Source of the DNA: Candidatus Saccharimonadota bacterium
Lineage (GTDB): Bacteria > Patescibacteriota > Saccharimonadia > Saccharimonadales > Saccharimonadaceae
Direction of reading: 5' to 3'
DNA length: 64,000 nucleotides
NCBI GenBank assembly: GCA_030445245.1
Contig: JAUCSD010000001.1
Location: 310,001-374,000, forward strand
Positions 31,172 to 40,524 of this stretch are shown one piece after another. The translations under genes and the position numbers were made by a program. How positions within the stretch are numbered: the first letter of the stretch is position 1; every line of letters starts with the position of its first letter. The notes beneath the pieces were generated by a model, which did not search any database, was not told where the DNA came from, and saw only the letters and a list, made by a program, of their open reading frames with translations.

Positions 31172-31957
31172 GTGATCATCCTTCTTCATACGTCAAAAAC
31201 GATGCGACAAGTAGTATCTTCGGACACCATGCCGCTTCGGCCTCTGTTTGCGACTGAGGCACGCACACTCGCAGAATATATCCAGACGCTCTCCTTGGAG
31301 CAGCTGACAAGCGTTATGCGCATCTCCTCTTCACTGGCGAAAAATGTAGCAGACACATACAGTTCATGGAGTCAAAAAGAACAATCTCTTGCGATTGATA
31401 GCTTTATTGGGGACATCTATAGTGGTCTACGTGCGAGTACGTTAGACCCTGCCGATCGCGAGTATGCCAATGCGCATCTTTGGATACTCTCCGGTTTGTA
31501 TGGTATATTGCGTCCTTTTGATGACGTCTCTCCATATCGACTCGAGATGGCCTATCGGCTTCCTGATAAACGCTATACGAACCTGTATACCTTTTGGGGC
31601 GATAAGGTTGCTAAAGCATTGCCCGATGATAGTGAGTCGATTGTGAATCTAGCCGCCGTAGAGTATAGTCGTCTTATAACGCCCTTTATTGATACGTCTC
31701 GAATAATTACGCCACGTTTTTTGACGGTAAATGAGAAAACACATGAACCAGTTTTCGTCGTGGTGCATGCAAAGATTGCTCGTGGAGCATTTGCGCGTTG
31801 GCTTATTACGTCCCGCATCACGTCAATCGAGAGACTTCGTGAGTTTAGTGATATTGGTTATAGTTACGATTCAGGCCTCAGTACTCCGAGCGAACCGGTA
31901 TTCGTATGTAACGAATTTGGTGGTATAGGCTTGAGTATGCGCCTTGAAAAGGCGTAA
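31172..31957 (+). CDS. yaaA: YaaA/DUF328 family protein
   Basis: A 261-residue protein of the YaaA family, which in Escherichia coli lowers free iron and limits oxidative DNA damage. Diagnostic segments are the opening ILLHTSKTMR, then YSGLRASTLDPADREYANAHLWILSGLYGILRPFDDVSPYRLEM around residues 90-130, FWGDKVAKAL and VVHAKIARGAFARWL. The GTG start is fixed by TATACT six bases upstream. Confidence 0.88.
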   Translation: MIILLHTSKTMRQVVSSDTMPLRPLFATEARTLAEYIQTLSLEQLTSVMRISSSLAKNVADTYSSWSQKEQSLAIDSFIGDIYSGLRASTLDPADREYANAHLWILSGLYGILRPFDDVSPYRLEMAYRLPDKRYTNLYTFWGDKVAKALPDDSESIVNLAAVEYSRLITPFIDTSRIITPRFLTVNEKTHEPVFVVVHAKIARGAFARWLITSRITSIERLREFSDIGYSYDSGLSTPSEPVFVCNEFGGIGLSMRLEKA

Positions 31958-31960
31958 TTA

Positions 31961-32743
31961 TTACTTTCTTATTCCTACAAGCACGCCGAGTCCTTTATAG
32001 CCGTGGGTATCATCCTTTTCTCGCATTTGACCTGAAGCGGAGGTAAAGAAGTTTTGTATGTCAGTAAGCTCATCGCTGGCATATCGGACCACTTCATCCG
32101 GCATGACGGGATATGCGGGATATTTCTTTCCATCAGCGGTATAACCTTCTGAACCTACAACATACGCCATATGGACGATGCCACCAGGTTTAACAGACCT
32201 AAAGAAGCGGCGAAGACTGGATTTATATTCCTCACGATCTTGAGTAGCCGATTCGAATACATGTTCTGCCGTGGCTATGTCGTATGCATTTTCCCTTAGC
32301 TTAAACATGTCGAGCTCTTTTACTTCGCTAAGGTGTGCAGCTGCTTGAAATGCCCCATGCCACAGCGGATTAGCCGCAGCCATATCGTCCTCGTGCGCTT
32401 GCCATATCCCGAGCTCGTTTGAGCGCAAATTTGTCATTAATTTTTTAGTAGCATCTAGTTTGATCTGGCCAATATCACCCATTGTTATTGTGGCGCCGGT
32501 TCTTGGATGTGCCATAAAAGGTGCGATAAGGGCACTTCCTCTTGGAACGGCTCCGATACCTATGTGGAGCCCGTTCTTCAGCGTGCCGGGTGTGTGATTT
32601 GTTTTGCTCATCAGGGCATGAATAGCGGCTCTGCTAAGATGATGGTCTTCCGGTATGAGGAGGGCGTAGTTATCTTTGACATAGGTTGTTGGGTCGTAAT
32701 CCCAGTCATAATCGCTATTAAGTTTTTTAGTACGGACTCTCAT
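31961..32743 (-). CDS. SAM-dependent methyltransferase-like protein
   Basis: A 260-residue protein. The core resembles class I methyltransferases: a nucleotide-binding strand LHIGIGAVPRGSALIAPF, an acidic end in TMGDIG, YDIATAEHVFES as motif IV, and a FFRSVKPGGIVHMAYVVG strand-helix after it. The overall pattern is closest to small-molecule N-methyltransferases and related actinobacterial proteins. The substrate is unknown. It is divergent from the TrmB-type regulator at 32797, which might control it. Confidence 0.65.
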   Translation of the reverse strand: MRVRTKKLNSDYDWDYDPTTYVKDNYALLIPEDHHLSRAAIHALMSKTNHTPGTLKNGLHIGIGAVPRGSALIAPFMAHPRTGATITMGDIGQIKLDATKKLMTNLRSNELGIWQAHEDDMAAANPLWHGAFQAAAHLSEVKELDMFKLRENAYDIATAEHVFESATQDREEYKSSLRRFFRSVKPGGIVHMAYVVGSEGYTADGKKYPAYPVMPDEVVRYASDELTDIQNFFTSASGQMREKDDTHGYKGLGVLVGIRK

Positions 32744-32796
32744 GTGTACTCGAAGTGTAGCTTTATTGGGAGTGATAGTATAAACTGTTCACCAGA

Positions 32797-33579
32797 ATGA
32801 ACAACAATGCAGATATTATGGCCCAATTCGAGGATTTGGATTTTACTGTTGATGAGACGAAAATATACCTCGAGCTTCTTCGAGCACCAAGTTCTCATCT
32901 TCATCTAAGTCATGCGACGGGCATTAACCGAACGAAAGTATATCGAATCGTAGAATCTTTAGAGCAGCGAAGTATTGTTTCTCGACGAACAGATGATAGA
33001 GGGACGTTTCTTACGGCTGCTGATCCAACAGCTCTAGAAGTGACGCTCGCGACAAATCAGCAAAAATTATTAAAGCAACAGCAAGTCGTCAATCAGCTTA
33101 TACCGACGCTTAGTGCAATGCAGTCAAAAGACAGTAGTGCTTTCGTGCTTCGGCACTACGAGGGTGTGGCTGGACTGAAGCAAATGTGCTGGCATGAATT
33201 AAAAGCTGAAGGAGAGCTCCTTTCGTTAGGCAATGGCACGATTGAACAGCTTATTGATGATGATCGCTGGGCAGCTAATCACAGGAGTCGACAAATTGAA
33301 GGCAAATATACTACGCGTGAATTGATTAATTATGACTATACAACGGCTGAACTTCCTGAGCTTGCAAGTGAAGTGCTTTTAGCCTCTAGCCTTTACTGTA
33401 TGCGTAAGTTGCCTCATGATCTTATTAACTTTGATAATCAAACAGTCATCTATAACGATACGGTCTCTATTTACCACTGGAAGCATGATCAAAAAGTCGG
33501 GATAGAAATCATTAGCCCGACATATGCGCAGATGATGCGACAAGTCTTTGAACAGTATTGGCTCATCGCTAAAGAATAA
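32797..33579 (+). CDS. TrmB-family transcription regulator
   Basis: A 260-residue regulator. The N-terminal winged helix FTVDETKIYLELLR...LSHATGINRTKVYRIVESLEQRSIV is typical of TrmB proteins, which in archaea sense sugars. A coiled helix (NQQKLLKQQQVVNQLI) follows, then a C-terminal ligand or phospholipase-D-like domain. It may control the divergent methyltransferase gene; the alpha-glucan operon 1.1 kb downstream is another possible target (inference). Confidence 0.78.
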   Translation: MNNNADIMAQFEDLDFTVDETKIYLELLRAPSSHLHLSHATGINRTKVYRIVESLEQRSIVSRRTDDRGTFLTAADPTALEVTLATNQQKLLKQQQVVNQLIPTLSAMQSKDSSAFVLRHYEGVAGLKQMCWHELKAEGELLSLGNGTIEQLIDDDRWAANHRSRQIEGKYTTRELINYDYTTAELPELASEVLLASSLYCMRKLPHDLINFDNQTVIYNDTVSIYHWKHDQKVGIEIISPTYAQMMRQVFEQYWLIAKE

Positions 33580-33596
33580 AGGAATATAAGGTAGTA

Positions 33597-34541
33597 CTAG
33601 TCCTTTTTAAGGCGTACTGCACGTTTGAAACGGCGTTCGGCTTCAGGATCGGCGTAGCGAGCAATAGGCTCATGAATAAAGATACGGTCAGCTTTTTTCT
33701 TATCCTCGTCCACTTCCTTTAGTGCATGAAGGAAATAGTTGTCGATTAGCCATTCACGTCCAGGAGGGGTCTCGCCGACTATGGTCAGACGCCAGAGTTC
33801 ATCATCCCAGCGTTCGGCGTACTTGATGCGAAGTGGTCGAGCTAGAAGCATATCGCCTGTAGGTACAGTGGCAATGATCTTTAGAATTGCCTTTTCGCCC
33901 TCTGCCCTATCGCGTACGAATACGTCGACGGCCATAGTCCGCACACCACGCGGCGTTACCTGTACTGCCATGATTTGCTGGTTGTGTACCCAGATGACTT
34001 CACCACTTAGACTACGGAGCCTCGTAGAGCGAAGCGTGAACCGTTCGACGATACCTGACACATTGGTAAATGGTTCGATTTTGATGTAGTCACCAACATT
34101 GAACCATTTTTCAATAATCATTGTAGCTCCGGCAGTCACATCACGTAGTAAAATACCGACTGTTTGGCCAGCAATAACAACAAAGACTGTTCCCGCACCA
34201 ATAGCTGCGAGACTTGATGAACTATCTGCAGGTTTAAAAATAGTCCAGGCAATGAAACCGAGAATACAGAATAGTCCAACGCGTACAACGGCAACAGTTA
34301 CACTCAGATACGTCTCAATCTGTCGGAGGCGAATGAAGCGCTCTTCGTCAGTCTCGTTATCAGTGTGGGTTGCAACAACTTGTGCGACTTTAATAATGCC
34401 TTTCGCGACGAAATGGCTTAGCCAATAGACAAGGACGATCGAGATCAAAAATATAAGGATAGATTGGTAAGAATTGGGTTGTGAAAAGAATTTTTCTATT
34501 TCGTGAGTAAGGTTACTTAGTTGCTCTTGCATAGTTTCCAT
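33597..34541 (-). CDS. MscS-type mechanosensitive channel
   Basis: A 314-residue small-conductance channel. Three spans lie at about residues 24-45, 80-105 and 112-140, with the pore-lining Gly/Ala helix LAAIGAGTVFVVIAGQTVG, followed by the beta domain GDYIKIEPFTNVSGIVERFTLRSTRLRS and VIWVHNQQI, hallmarks of MscS. It releases solutes under osmotic shock. A charged C-terminus follows. Confidence 0.9.
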   Translation of the reverse strand: METMQEQLSNLTHEIEKFFSQPNSYQSILIFLISIVLVYWLSHFVAKGIIKVAQVVATHTDNETDEERFIRLRQIETYLSVTVAVVRVGLFCILGFIAWTIFKPADSSSSLAAIGAGTVFVVIAGQTVGILLRDVTAGATMIIEKWFNVGDYIKIEPFTNVSGIVERFTLRSTRLRSLSGEVIWVHNQQIMAVQVTPRGVRTMAVDVFVRDRAEGEKAILKIIATVPTGDMLLARPLRIKYAERWDDELWRLTIVGETPPGREWLIDNYFLHALKEVDEDKKKADRIFIHEPIARYADPEAERRFKRAVRLKKD

Positions 34542-34702
34542 TCTATATCACCCGTGACAAAAGTGATAGGTCGCTGGCTAGTCCGCGGAAGTAATAATTG
34601 GACGAATTTACGCTTGTAAAAGCATAAGCGTAGCCCTATAATAGAGCGCAAAGCAGGAATATAAAAAGGAGCGTTCGAGCTAGTAACTCGTAAGTAGTTG
34701 GC

Positions 34703-35932
34703 ATGAATATACTAATGCTCGGGTGGGAGCTTCCGCCACATAATAGTGGTGGTCTAGGCGTAGCCTGTTATCACATGTCAAAAGCCTTAGCCCTACAGGG
34801 TGCTTCAATTGATTTCGTCCTTCCTTACACCGCTCATCACCCGGATACTGAATTCATGACAATTCATGGCGCAACGACATTGTCGCCACTTGAACGCTAT
34901 GGCCGAATGGGCGCCTATGATAGCAAGTATATTACTGAACATGGATACGATAGTGTCGAGGAGAGCGATCTTAGTGACATGCGAGGTGTTCAGCGGCACT
35001 ATACGCGCTTCGTTGAGCAACTCGTTAAAAAGAATGGTGCTCCTGATGCCATTCACGCTCACGATTGGTTGACAATGGAAGCGGGTATGCGTGCTAAGGA
35101 GATAACCGGCGCGCCGCTCATTGTCCACGTTCACGCAACAGAATTTGATCGCTCAGGTGAAAACTCGGGTAATCCGATCGTTCATGAAATCGAATACCAA
35201 GGTCTTATGATGGCTGATCGAATTATTGCCGTGAGTGCTATTACTAAATCAATTATTATGCGGCGATATGGTATCCCAGGAGACAAAATCGAAGTGATTC
35301 ACAATGCTATTGACGTTGCCAGTTTAGGTAACTATGACTACGACGGCCGTACTTATAAATACTTGGAATCACTAAAAGAAGAGGGCTACGTCGTTGTTGC
35401 AACTGTAACCCGATTCACTATTCAAAAGGGTTTAACTCATTTCATCCGCGCAGCTGCCCGAGCTAGTGAGAAGTATGACAAGCTTGTCTTTCTTCTTGCC
35501 GGAGATGGAGAGCAGCGCGATGAACTGATCAGCTTAAGTGCAGATCTTGGAATTGCCGATCGAGTCTTCTTTACGGGTTTTGTACGCGGTAAACCTTGGC
35601 GGGATGCGTACAATGTTGCCGACGTGTTCGTGATGAGCTCAGTGAGCGAACCGTTCGGATTGACAGCTCTTGAGGCTGCGCATCACAACGCGGCATTGAT
35701 TATTACGCGGCAATCTGGTGTTAGCGAGGTACTTAATAGTATTTTCCGTTATGATTTCTGGGATATAGATGTCCTAGCTGACCAGATGGTCGGTATCGCT
35801 CTTTCCCCATCGCTAGCTAAAGATTTAAAGGCCAACGTACGTAATGAATATGCGCGTATATCGTGGCATGATGTTGCTCGCAACTGTTTAAGATTGTATT
35901 CGCAAGCGGCGAGTGGAAAGGTGCACGCATGA
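34703..35932 (+). CDS. Glycosyltransferase family 4, glycogen-synthase-like
   Basis: A 409-residue GT-B enzyme, beginning MLGWELPPHNSGGLG with the Gly-rich donor loop. The second domain has VVATVTRFTIQKGLTHFIRAA, LAGDGEQRDEL and SEPFGLTALEAA, the E-x7-E signature. It would transfer glucose from a nucleotide sugar to an alpha-glucan. TATAAT lies about 60 bases upstream; AAAAAGGAG lies 37 bases before the ATG with a CGAG/CTCG hairpin between, an odd leader. It starts a four-gene operon with a four-base overlap to the next gene. Confidence 0.85.
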   Translation: MNILMLGWELPPHNSGGLGVACYHMSKALALQGASIDFVLPYTAHHPDTEFMTIHGATTLSPLERYGRMGAYDSKYITEHGYDSVEESDLSDMRGVQRHYTRFVEQLVKKNGAPDAIHAHDWLTMEAGMRAKEITGAPLIVHVHATEFDRSGENSGNPIVHEIEYQGLMMADRIIAVSAITKSIIMRRYGIPGDKIEVIHNAIDVASLGNYDYDGRTYKYLESLKEEGYVVVATVTRFTIQKGLTHFIRAAARASEKYDKLVFLLAGDGEQRDELISLSADLGIADRVFFTGFVRGKPWRDAYNVADVFVMSSVSEPFGLTALEAAHHNAALIITRQSGVSEVLNSIFRYDFWDIDVLADQMVGIALSPSLAKDLKANVRNEYARISWHDVARNCLRLYSQAASGKVHA

Positions 35933-37152
35933 GTAGTCGTGGTATCGTCCTCTATCTTCACGTACACCAGCCGCTACGAGTTCGTAAATATAGTATCTTT
36001 GATACAGCCGAAAATCATGATTATTTTGATGAGAGTGACACGACCACTGATCGTAACAATGAGCGTGTACTGCGTAAGGTAGCCGATAAGTCGTATCGGC
36101 CTATGAATGAGTTGCTTGAAAAGTTACTTCATAAATATCCTGACTTTAAAGTATCACTGAGTATCACGGGCACATTTATCGAGCAAGCTGAGCAATGGGC
36201 GCCAGACGTCCTTGAAAGCTTCAAGCGACTGGTCGCTACTGGCCAGGTTGAGATTGTCTCTGAAACCTACTACCACAGTCTTGCATTCTTCTATAGTCTT
36301 GAAGAATTTGAACGTCAAGTACGAATGCACCGGGATAAAATTCGTGAGCTATTCGGCGTAGAGACTTCTGTTTTTCGTAATACAGAGCTTGCCTACAACG
36401 ACAGTCTTGCTAAATGGGCTGACGAATATGGCTTTAAGGGGATTATCGCCGAAGGATGGGACCCTGTTCTAGAGTGGCGCAGTCCGAATCATGTGTATAA
36501 GCCAGCTGGCACTCAAGATATCAGTCTTCTCTTAAAGAACTATCGTTTGAGTGACGACCTCGCATTCCGTTTTAGTAACAAGGCATGGGAACAATGGCCT
36601 CTTACCGCTGACACCTATAGTGAGTGGGCCAATGCTTCGATGAAAGATAGTCCTCTGGTTAATCTTTTCATGGACTACGAAACCTTCGGTGAGCACCAGT
36701 GGGCTGACACAGGCATATTTGACTTCTTTGAGCAGTTTGTCGGCAAATGGCTCGATAATCCTGACAATACGTTCTATACACTTAGCGAAGCAATCGATAC
36801 GCATCAACCCGCCGGTGAAATTAGTATGCCGAATACGGTAACATGGGCAGATACCGAGCGTGACCTAACTGCTTGGCTTGGTAATAGCATGCAGCAAGAA
36901 GCGCTTCGACATCTCTATGCGCTCGAAGATGAGATTATTCGCAGTGGTGACATAGGACTCATCGGAGATTGGCGAAAACTACAGACCTCTGATCACGTGT
37001 ACTATATGTGTACCAAGTGGTTTACGGATGGTGATGTGCATGCTTACTTTAGCCCCTATGAATCTCCGTACGACGCGTTCTTATATTTCATGAATGCACT
37101 ACGAGACGTACGCTACCGGGTATCGGAATATCATAAACACAGGGGGCTATAA
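35929..37152 (+). CDS. Glycoside hydrolase family 57 alpha-amylase-like enzyme
   Basis: A 407-residue GH57 protein. The opening IVLYLHVHQPLR is the family's first conserved block. The second is SITGTFIEQA, followed by VEIVSETYYHSLAFF, then VFRNTELAYNDSLAKWADEYGFKGI with the probable nucleophile Glu, and FMDYETFGEHQW with the acid Asp. These enzymes cleave or transfer alpha-1,4 glucans. Start overlaps the stop of the glycosyltransferase gene (ATGA). Confidence 0.9.
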   Translation: MSSRGIVLYLHVHQPLRVRKYSIFDTAENHDYFDESDTTTDRNNERVLRKVADKSYRPMNELLEKLLHKYPDFKVSLSITGTFIEQAEQWAPDVLESFKRLVATGQVEIVSETYYHSLAFFYSLEEFERQVRMHRDKIRELFGVETSVFRNTELAYNDSLAKWADEYGFKGIIAEGWDPVLEWRSPNHVYKPAGTQDISLLLKNYRLSDDLAFRFSNKAWEQWPLTADTYSEWANASMKDSPLVNLFMDYETFGEHQWADTGIFDFFEQFVGKWLDNPDNTFYTLSEAIDTHQPAGEISMPNTVTWADTERDLTAWLGNSMQQEALRHLYALEDEIIRSGDIGLIGDWRKLQTSDHVYYMCTKWFTDGDVHAYFSPYESPYDAFLYFMNALRDVRYRVSEYHKHRGL

Positions 37153-37157
37153 GGCTT

Positions 37158-39104
37158 ATGGCTAGACCGATTGTACTTAGTAACGGTGAACTTCATGTCG
37201 GCATAAATAAATTCGGCCTGGTTCACGATTTCTACTTTCCGTATGTCGGTCTTGAGAACCATGCAGCTGGCCAGTCACTTCGTCACCGTGTAGGTGTTTG
37301 GATCAACGGTGAGATCAGCTGGCTTGATGATGGTTCATGGCAACTCACATTTCACTACCCACTTCATGCACTTATCGGTCACACGATTGCTAAGAATGAG
37401 CGCATGGGGGTGCTTCTTGAGTTTGATGACGTAGTCGACAGCGACATCAATGCGTTCATGCGTAATGTGCATGTCGTTAATCTCTGGGAACAATCTCGTG
37501 AGATACGATTGTTTATGCACCAGGCATTTGTTATTGGGGATGCACGCAGTAACACCGATACCGCACAGTATTTGCCTGATAATGATGCCATCCTTCACTA
37601 TCGTGGTCGTCGTGCATTTGTCGTCTCGGGCATGACCGGTGATAAGTTATTTGATCAATACACTGTTGGTCTATTTGGCCTTGAGGGCCGCGAGGGTACT
37701 TATCGCGACGCTGATGACGGTGAGCTGAGTTTTTGTACCGTAGAGCATGGACGGGTTGATTCAACGCTGCGATTTGCACTTCAGATTGACGGGCTTAGTT
37801 CCGCACGAGTTCATTATTGGATTGCGGCTGGTGATTCGACGCACGAAGCGCTAAACATACACCAGCAGATACGAGATGACGGCGTACTGAAGCATCTTCA
37901 TGATACGGCTGATTGGTGGCACGCTTGGTTAAAGCCTGCGCTTCAAGTAGCTGAAAAAATAGCTCCTGAATACCGTGAAAGCTTTGTAAAAAGCACGATG
38001 ATTATTAAGTCGCAAATAGATAAGCGTGGCGCAGTTATTGCGAGTACGGATACGACTATGCTCAACTATTCACGCGATGCCTACGCCTACTGTTGGCCTC
38101 GTGATGGCGCCTACGTCCTCTGGCCGCTTATTCGTATGGGTTATGTTGATGAGCCCTATCGATTCTTTGAATTCTGTCGCCGTGGACTTCACCCGGACGG
38201 CTATTTAATGCATAAATATCGTGCCGATGGTGCGCTAGGAAGCAGTTGGCATCCTTATGTTCACGACGGTAGTGTTGCTCCGCCAATCCAAGAGGATGAA
38301 ACAGCTCTTGTGTTGTTTGTCTTCGCACAGTATTACCACATGCATGCCGAGCCATTGCTCCTTAACGAGTTTTATCACACCATGGTGACGCCGATGGCTG
38401 ATTTCCTCGCATCATATATTGATGAGGTGACGGGTTTACCTCGAGCTAGCTACGATCTATGGGAAGAAACATATCTTACGACAACGTATACGACATCCGT
38501 AGTATACGCAGCGCTCCTTGCTGCTGCCGATCTTGCGGACGTTGCAGCTGACTCGAATAAAGCAGTGATGTGGCGTTCACGTGCGGAAGATATTTTTGCC
38601 GCCGCTCATAAGCATCTGTTCAATGAAGAACGAAAAGCGTTCTATAAAGGTATTCTCGTAAAGAATGGCGAAATCGAATATAACGCTACACTTGATACGT
38701 CGAGTATATTCGGTGCATTTATGTTTGGGCTATTTCCTGTTGGAAGCGAACAGCTTATCGCGGCCGTCGAGACAATGAAAGCAACGTTTGGCGTCAATGA
38801 CGGTGCGTTAGGCTTGCCTCGCTATGAAAACGATAACTACCGCCGAGTTGGCGATGATGTGACTGGTAATCCTTGGATCATTACATCCTTGTGGCTTGCG
38901 CAGTATTATATTGAAATAGATCAGCCAGCCGCTGCTGCAACGATAACCGCTTGGGTGCAAGCTCAAGCTATGAGCACGGGCGTTCTCTCAGAACAGATTA
39001 GCCCTCATGATGGTTCTCTTATCTCCGTAGCACCACTTACGTGGAGTCATGCTGAATATATGGCTACATTGCTCGACACCATAACTGAGAAAGAGCATAA
39101 ATGA
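37158..39104 (+). CDS. Glycoside hydrolase family 15 glucoamylase-like enzyme
   Basis: A 648-residue protein with an N-terminal beta-sandwich (residues 1-270) and an (alpha/alpha)6 barrel. SRDAYAYCWPRDGAYVLWPLIRMGY is the first barrel block, DLWEETYLTTTYTTSVVYAALLAAADLA carries the general acid Glu and TWSHAEYMATLL is the C-terminal block with the second acid changed or shifted. Family members remove glucose from starch, dextrans or trehalose. There is no signal peptide, so it acts inside the cell. The gene begins five bases after the GH57 stop. Confidence 0.9.
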   Translation: MARPIVLSNGELHVGINKFGLVHDFYFPYVGLENHAAGQSLRHRVGVWINGEISWLDDGSWQLTFHYPLHALIGHTIAKNERMGVLLEFDDVVDSDINAFMRNVHVVNLWEQSREIRLFMHQAFVIGDARSNTDTAQYLPDNDAILHYRGRRAFVVSGMTGDKLFDQYTVGLFGLEGREGTYRDADDGELSFCTVEHGRVDSTLRFALQIDGLSSARVHYWIAAGDSTHEALNIHQQIRDDGVLKHLHDTADWWHAWLKPALQVAEKIAPEYRESFVKSTMIIKSQIDKRGAVIASTDTTMLNYSRDAYAYCWPRDGAYVLWPLIRMGYVDEPYRFFEFCRRGLHPDGYLMHKYRADGALGSSWHPYVHDGSVAPPIQEDETALVLFVFAQYYHMHAEPLLLNEFYHTMVTPMADFLASYIDEVTGLPRASYDLWEETYLTTTYTTSVVYAALLAAADLADVAADSNKAVMWRSRAEDIFAAAHKHLFNEERKAFYKGILVKNGEIEYNATLDTSSIFGAFMFGLFPVGSEQLIAAVETMKATFGVNDGALGLPRYENDNYRRVGDDVTGNPWIITSLWLAQYYIEIDQPAAAATITAWVQAQAMSTGVLSEQISPHDGSLISVAPLTWSHAEYMATLLDTITEKEHK

Positions 39105-39805
39105 AGCATGCGATAGTCACTAAAAGTAAGCAAGCCCTAAAAGCTTTCGTCCCTTCGAAAGTAATTCAGTCGCGACTTCATAAACGTGTCTTTATGCAGT
39201 TTGCCGAGAAGATAGGAATGGTCTATTTCGGATATGTTGACCAGCGCAACGATGAGCATCGCTTGGTTCGTGGACTCACCGTTTCTGCAAATCATCGGGA
39301 TGACCACTACTGTATTGGGGACTTTGGTGGCTATGATGTTATGCTTGTCGAACGAATCGATACAATCCACTTTCCGGGAAAGCCGACTCGTACGCACGAC
39401 TGGATTATCATGACATTCGATCTACATACAAAAGCAGATGTACCTCATATTTTTCTCGGACTGCACACCCATAGTGATACATTTTATGCCCATTTATTTA
39501 CGAAGTTCGCTCAACTGGTAAAGGTACCGCTAGAATCGAGTGGAGCTTACAACCAAGCGTTTACAAATCGGTATGCTATGTATACTGAACCTGCTCAGTT
39601 AGCTGCTGCTCAGCAATTATTTGATCATGAAATCACTAAGACAATCGCTGATCATTTTGGAAGTATGACCGTTGAGATTACTGACGGATCACTTTATCTA
39701 TACGTGGAGCATCAACGACCGAGTATCCCTATTTTAGAAAAAATGATTAAATACGGTGCCTGGTTAGCCAAGACGATTGATGATCGCAAGCAAGAAGACT
39801 TCTAA
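39101..39805 (+). CDS. Unknown protein, fourth gene of the alpha-glucan operon
   Basis: A 234-residue soluble protein. Features are an N-terminal helix SKVIQSRLHKRVFMQFAEKI, alternating strands (DYHYC-like block near residue 70, DWIIMTFDLHT near 100) and a C-terminal stretch with LYLYVEHQRPSIPILEKM. No family is recognised by eye. The start overlaps the GH15 stop by four bases (ATGA), so translational coupling to glucan enzymes is likely. It ends in the palindrome shared with the convergent formyltransferase gene. Confidence 0.65.
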   Translation: MKHAIVTKSKQALKAFVPSKVIQSRLHKRVFMQFAEKIGMVYFGYVDQRNDEHRLVRGLTVSANHRDDHYCIGDFGGYDVMLVERIDTIHFPGKPTRTHDWIIMTFDLHTKADVPHIFLGLHTHSDTFYAHLFTKFAQLVKVPLESSGAYNQAFTNRYAMYTEPAQLAAAQQLFDHEITKTIADHFGSMTVEITDGSLYLYVEHQRPSIPILEKMIKYGAWLAKTIDDRKQEDF

Positions 39806-39825
39806 AGCATCTGTAGATGCTTTAG
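39802..39825. terminator. Palindrome holding both stop codons
   Basis: CTAAAGCATCT and AGATGCTTTAG are perfect arms around GT. The TAA of the plus gene (39803-39805) and the TAG of the minus gene (39802-39804) lie inside it. It can fold on both transcripts; T runs are short. Confidence 0.6.
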
Positions 39826-40524
39826 ATAATTGTTAATTATTTTCGGTGTATAGATTTTCTCGATTGTTTGTACATTCTCGCGAATATCTTGAGGTGTATC
39901 ACTTAGACTGATAGGAACGGGTACCATCTCTAGTACGGTTCCCATGTCATATTCGGGATGGACAAGTTGAATAGTGAATCCAGTTTCTTTCAAGGCGTCT
40001 GCCTGCCGTAGTTCGTAGGCACGCTGATGGACGGCGTTGCCCCAGATACCTCGCAGTTCTGGTATGTCCACCCGCCCCGGGTGGTTATTAGTGAGGAACC
40101 CTTTATCGGCATAGCGAGTGAGTAACTTACCACGTATCATTTTACGGAACCCAAGAAGTAAACCAAGAGCTGCGTGCGTGTCGTCAAGGACCTTGCACAT
40201 CGCCTCAGACGCCTCGTCGCTTATCATTGTCTGATGAATCAGGCCACCAGGGTGAGTAGCATTGCTAATCAAGTGCATTGCAATAACACCAGGGTGCTTG
40301 CCATATGTAGCGTACTGCTTATTGAGTCGTCTAATACGCGTTGCGATATGGTTGTTTGAATTCTCGGGAGTTATAGGGTTGTTATAGATGACATCCGTCA
40401 CTACCCCATTTACGAGCCCCGCTTGGCTTGCGTGGATAAAGGCTTCGGCCGTCGTGCCGCCGTCACCTGCTGCAATAATAACAAGTCGTGGTGTCGTGTG
40501 TTGCGCCGCTTTTGCTGCTGACAT
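39802..40524 (-). CDS. PurN-like formyltransferase
   Basis: A 240-residue member of the formyltransferase family to which PurN (glycinamide ribonucleotide formyltransferase) belongs. The start RLVIIAAGDGGTTAEAF, the motif NNHPGRVDIPE (PurN: NIHPS) and the Asp in PEYDMGTVLEM keep the catalytic Asn-His-Asp set. The second part after the motif differs from PurN. Saccharibacteria usually lack purine synthesis, so the substrate may be another amine. ATG at 40524 is preferred to the GTG two codons before it. Confidence 0.65.
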   Translation of the reverse strand: MSAAKAAQHTTPRLVIIAAGDGGTTAEAFIHASQAGLVNGVVTDVIYNNPITPENSNNHIATRIRRLNKQYATYGKHPGVIAMHLISNATHPGGLIHQTMISDEASEAMCKVLDDTHAALGLLLGFRKMIRGKLLTRYADKGFLTNNHPGRVDIPELRGIWGNAVHQRAYELRQADALKETGFTIQLVHPEYDMGTVLEMVPVPISLSDTPQDIRENVQTIEKIYTPKIINNYLKHLQML

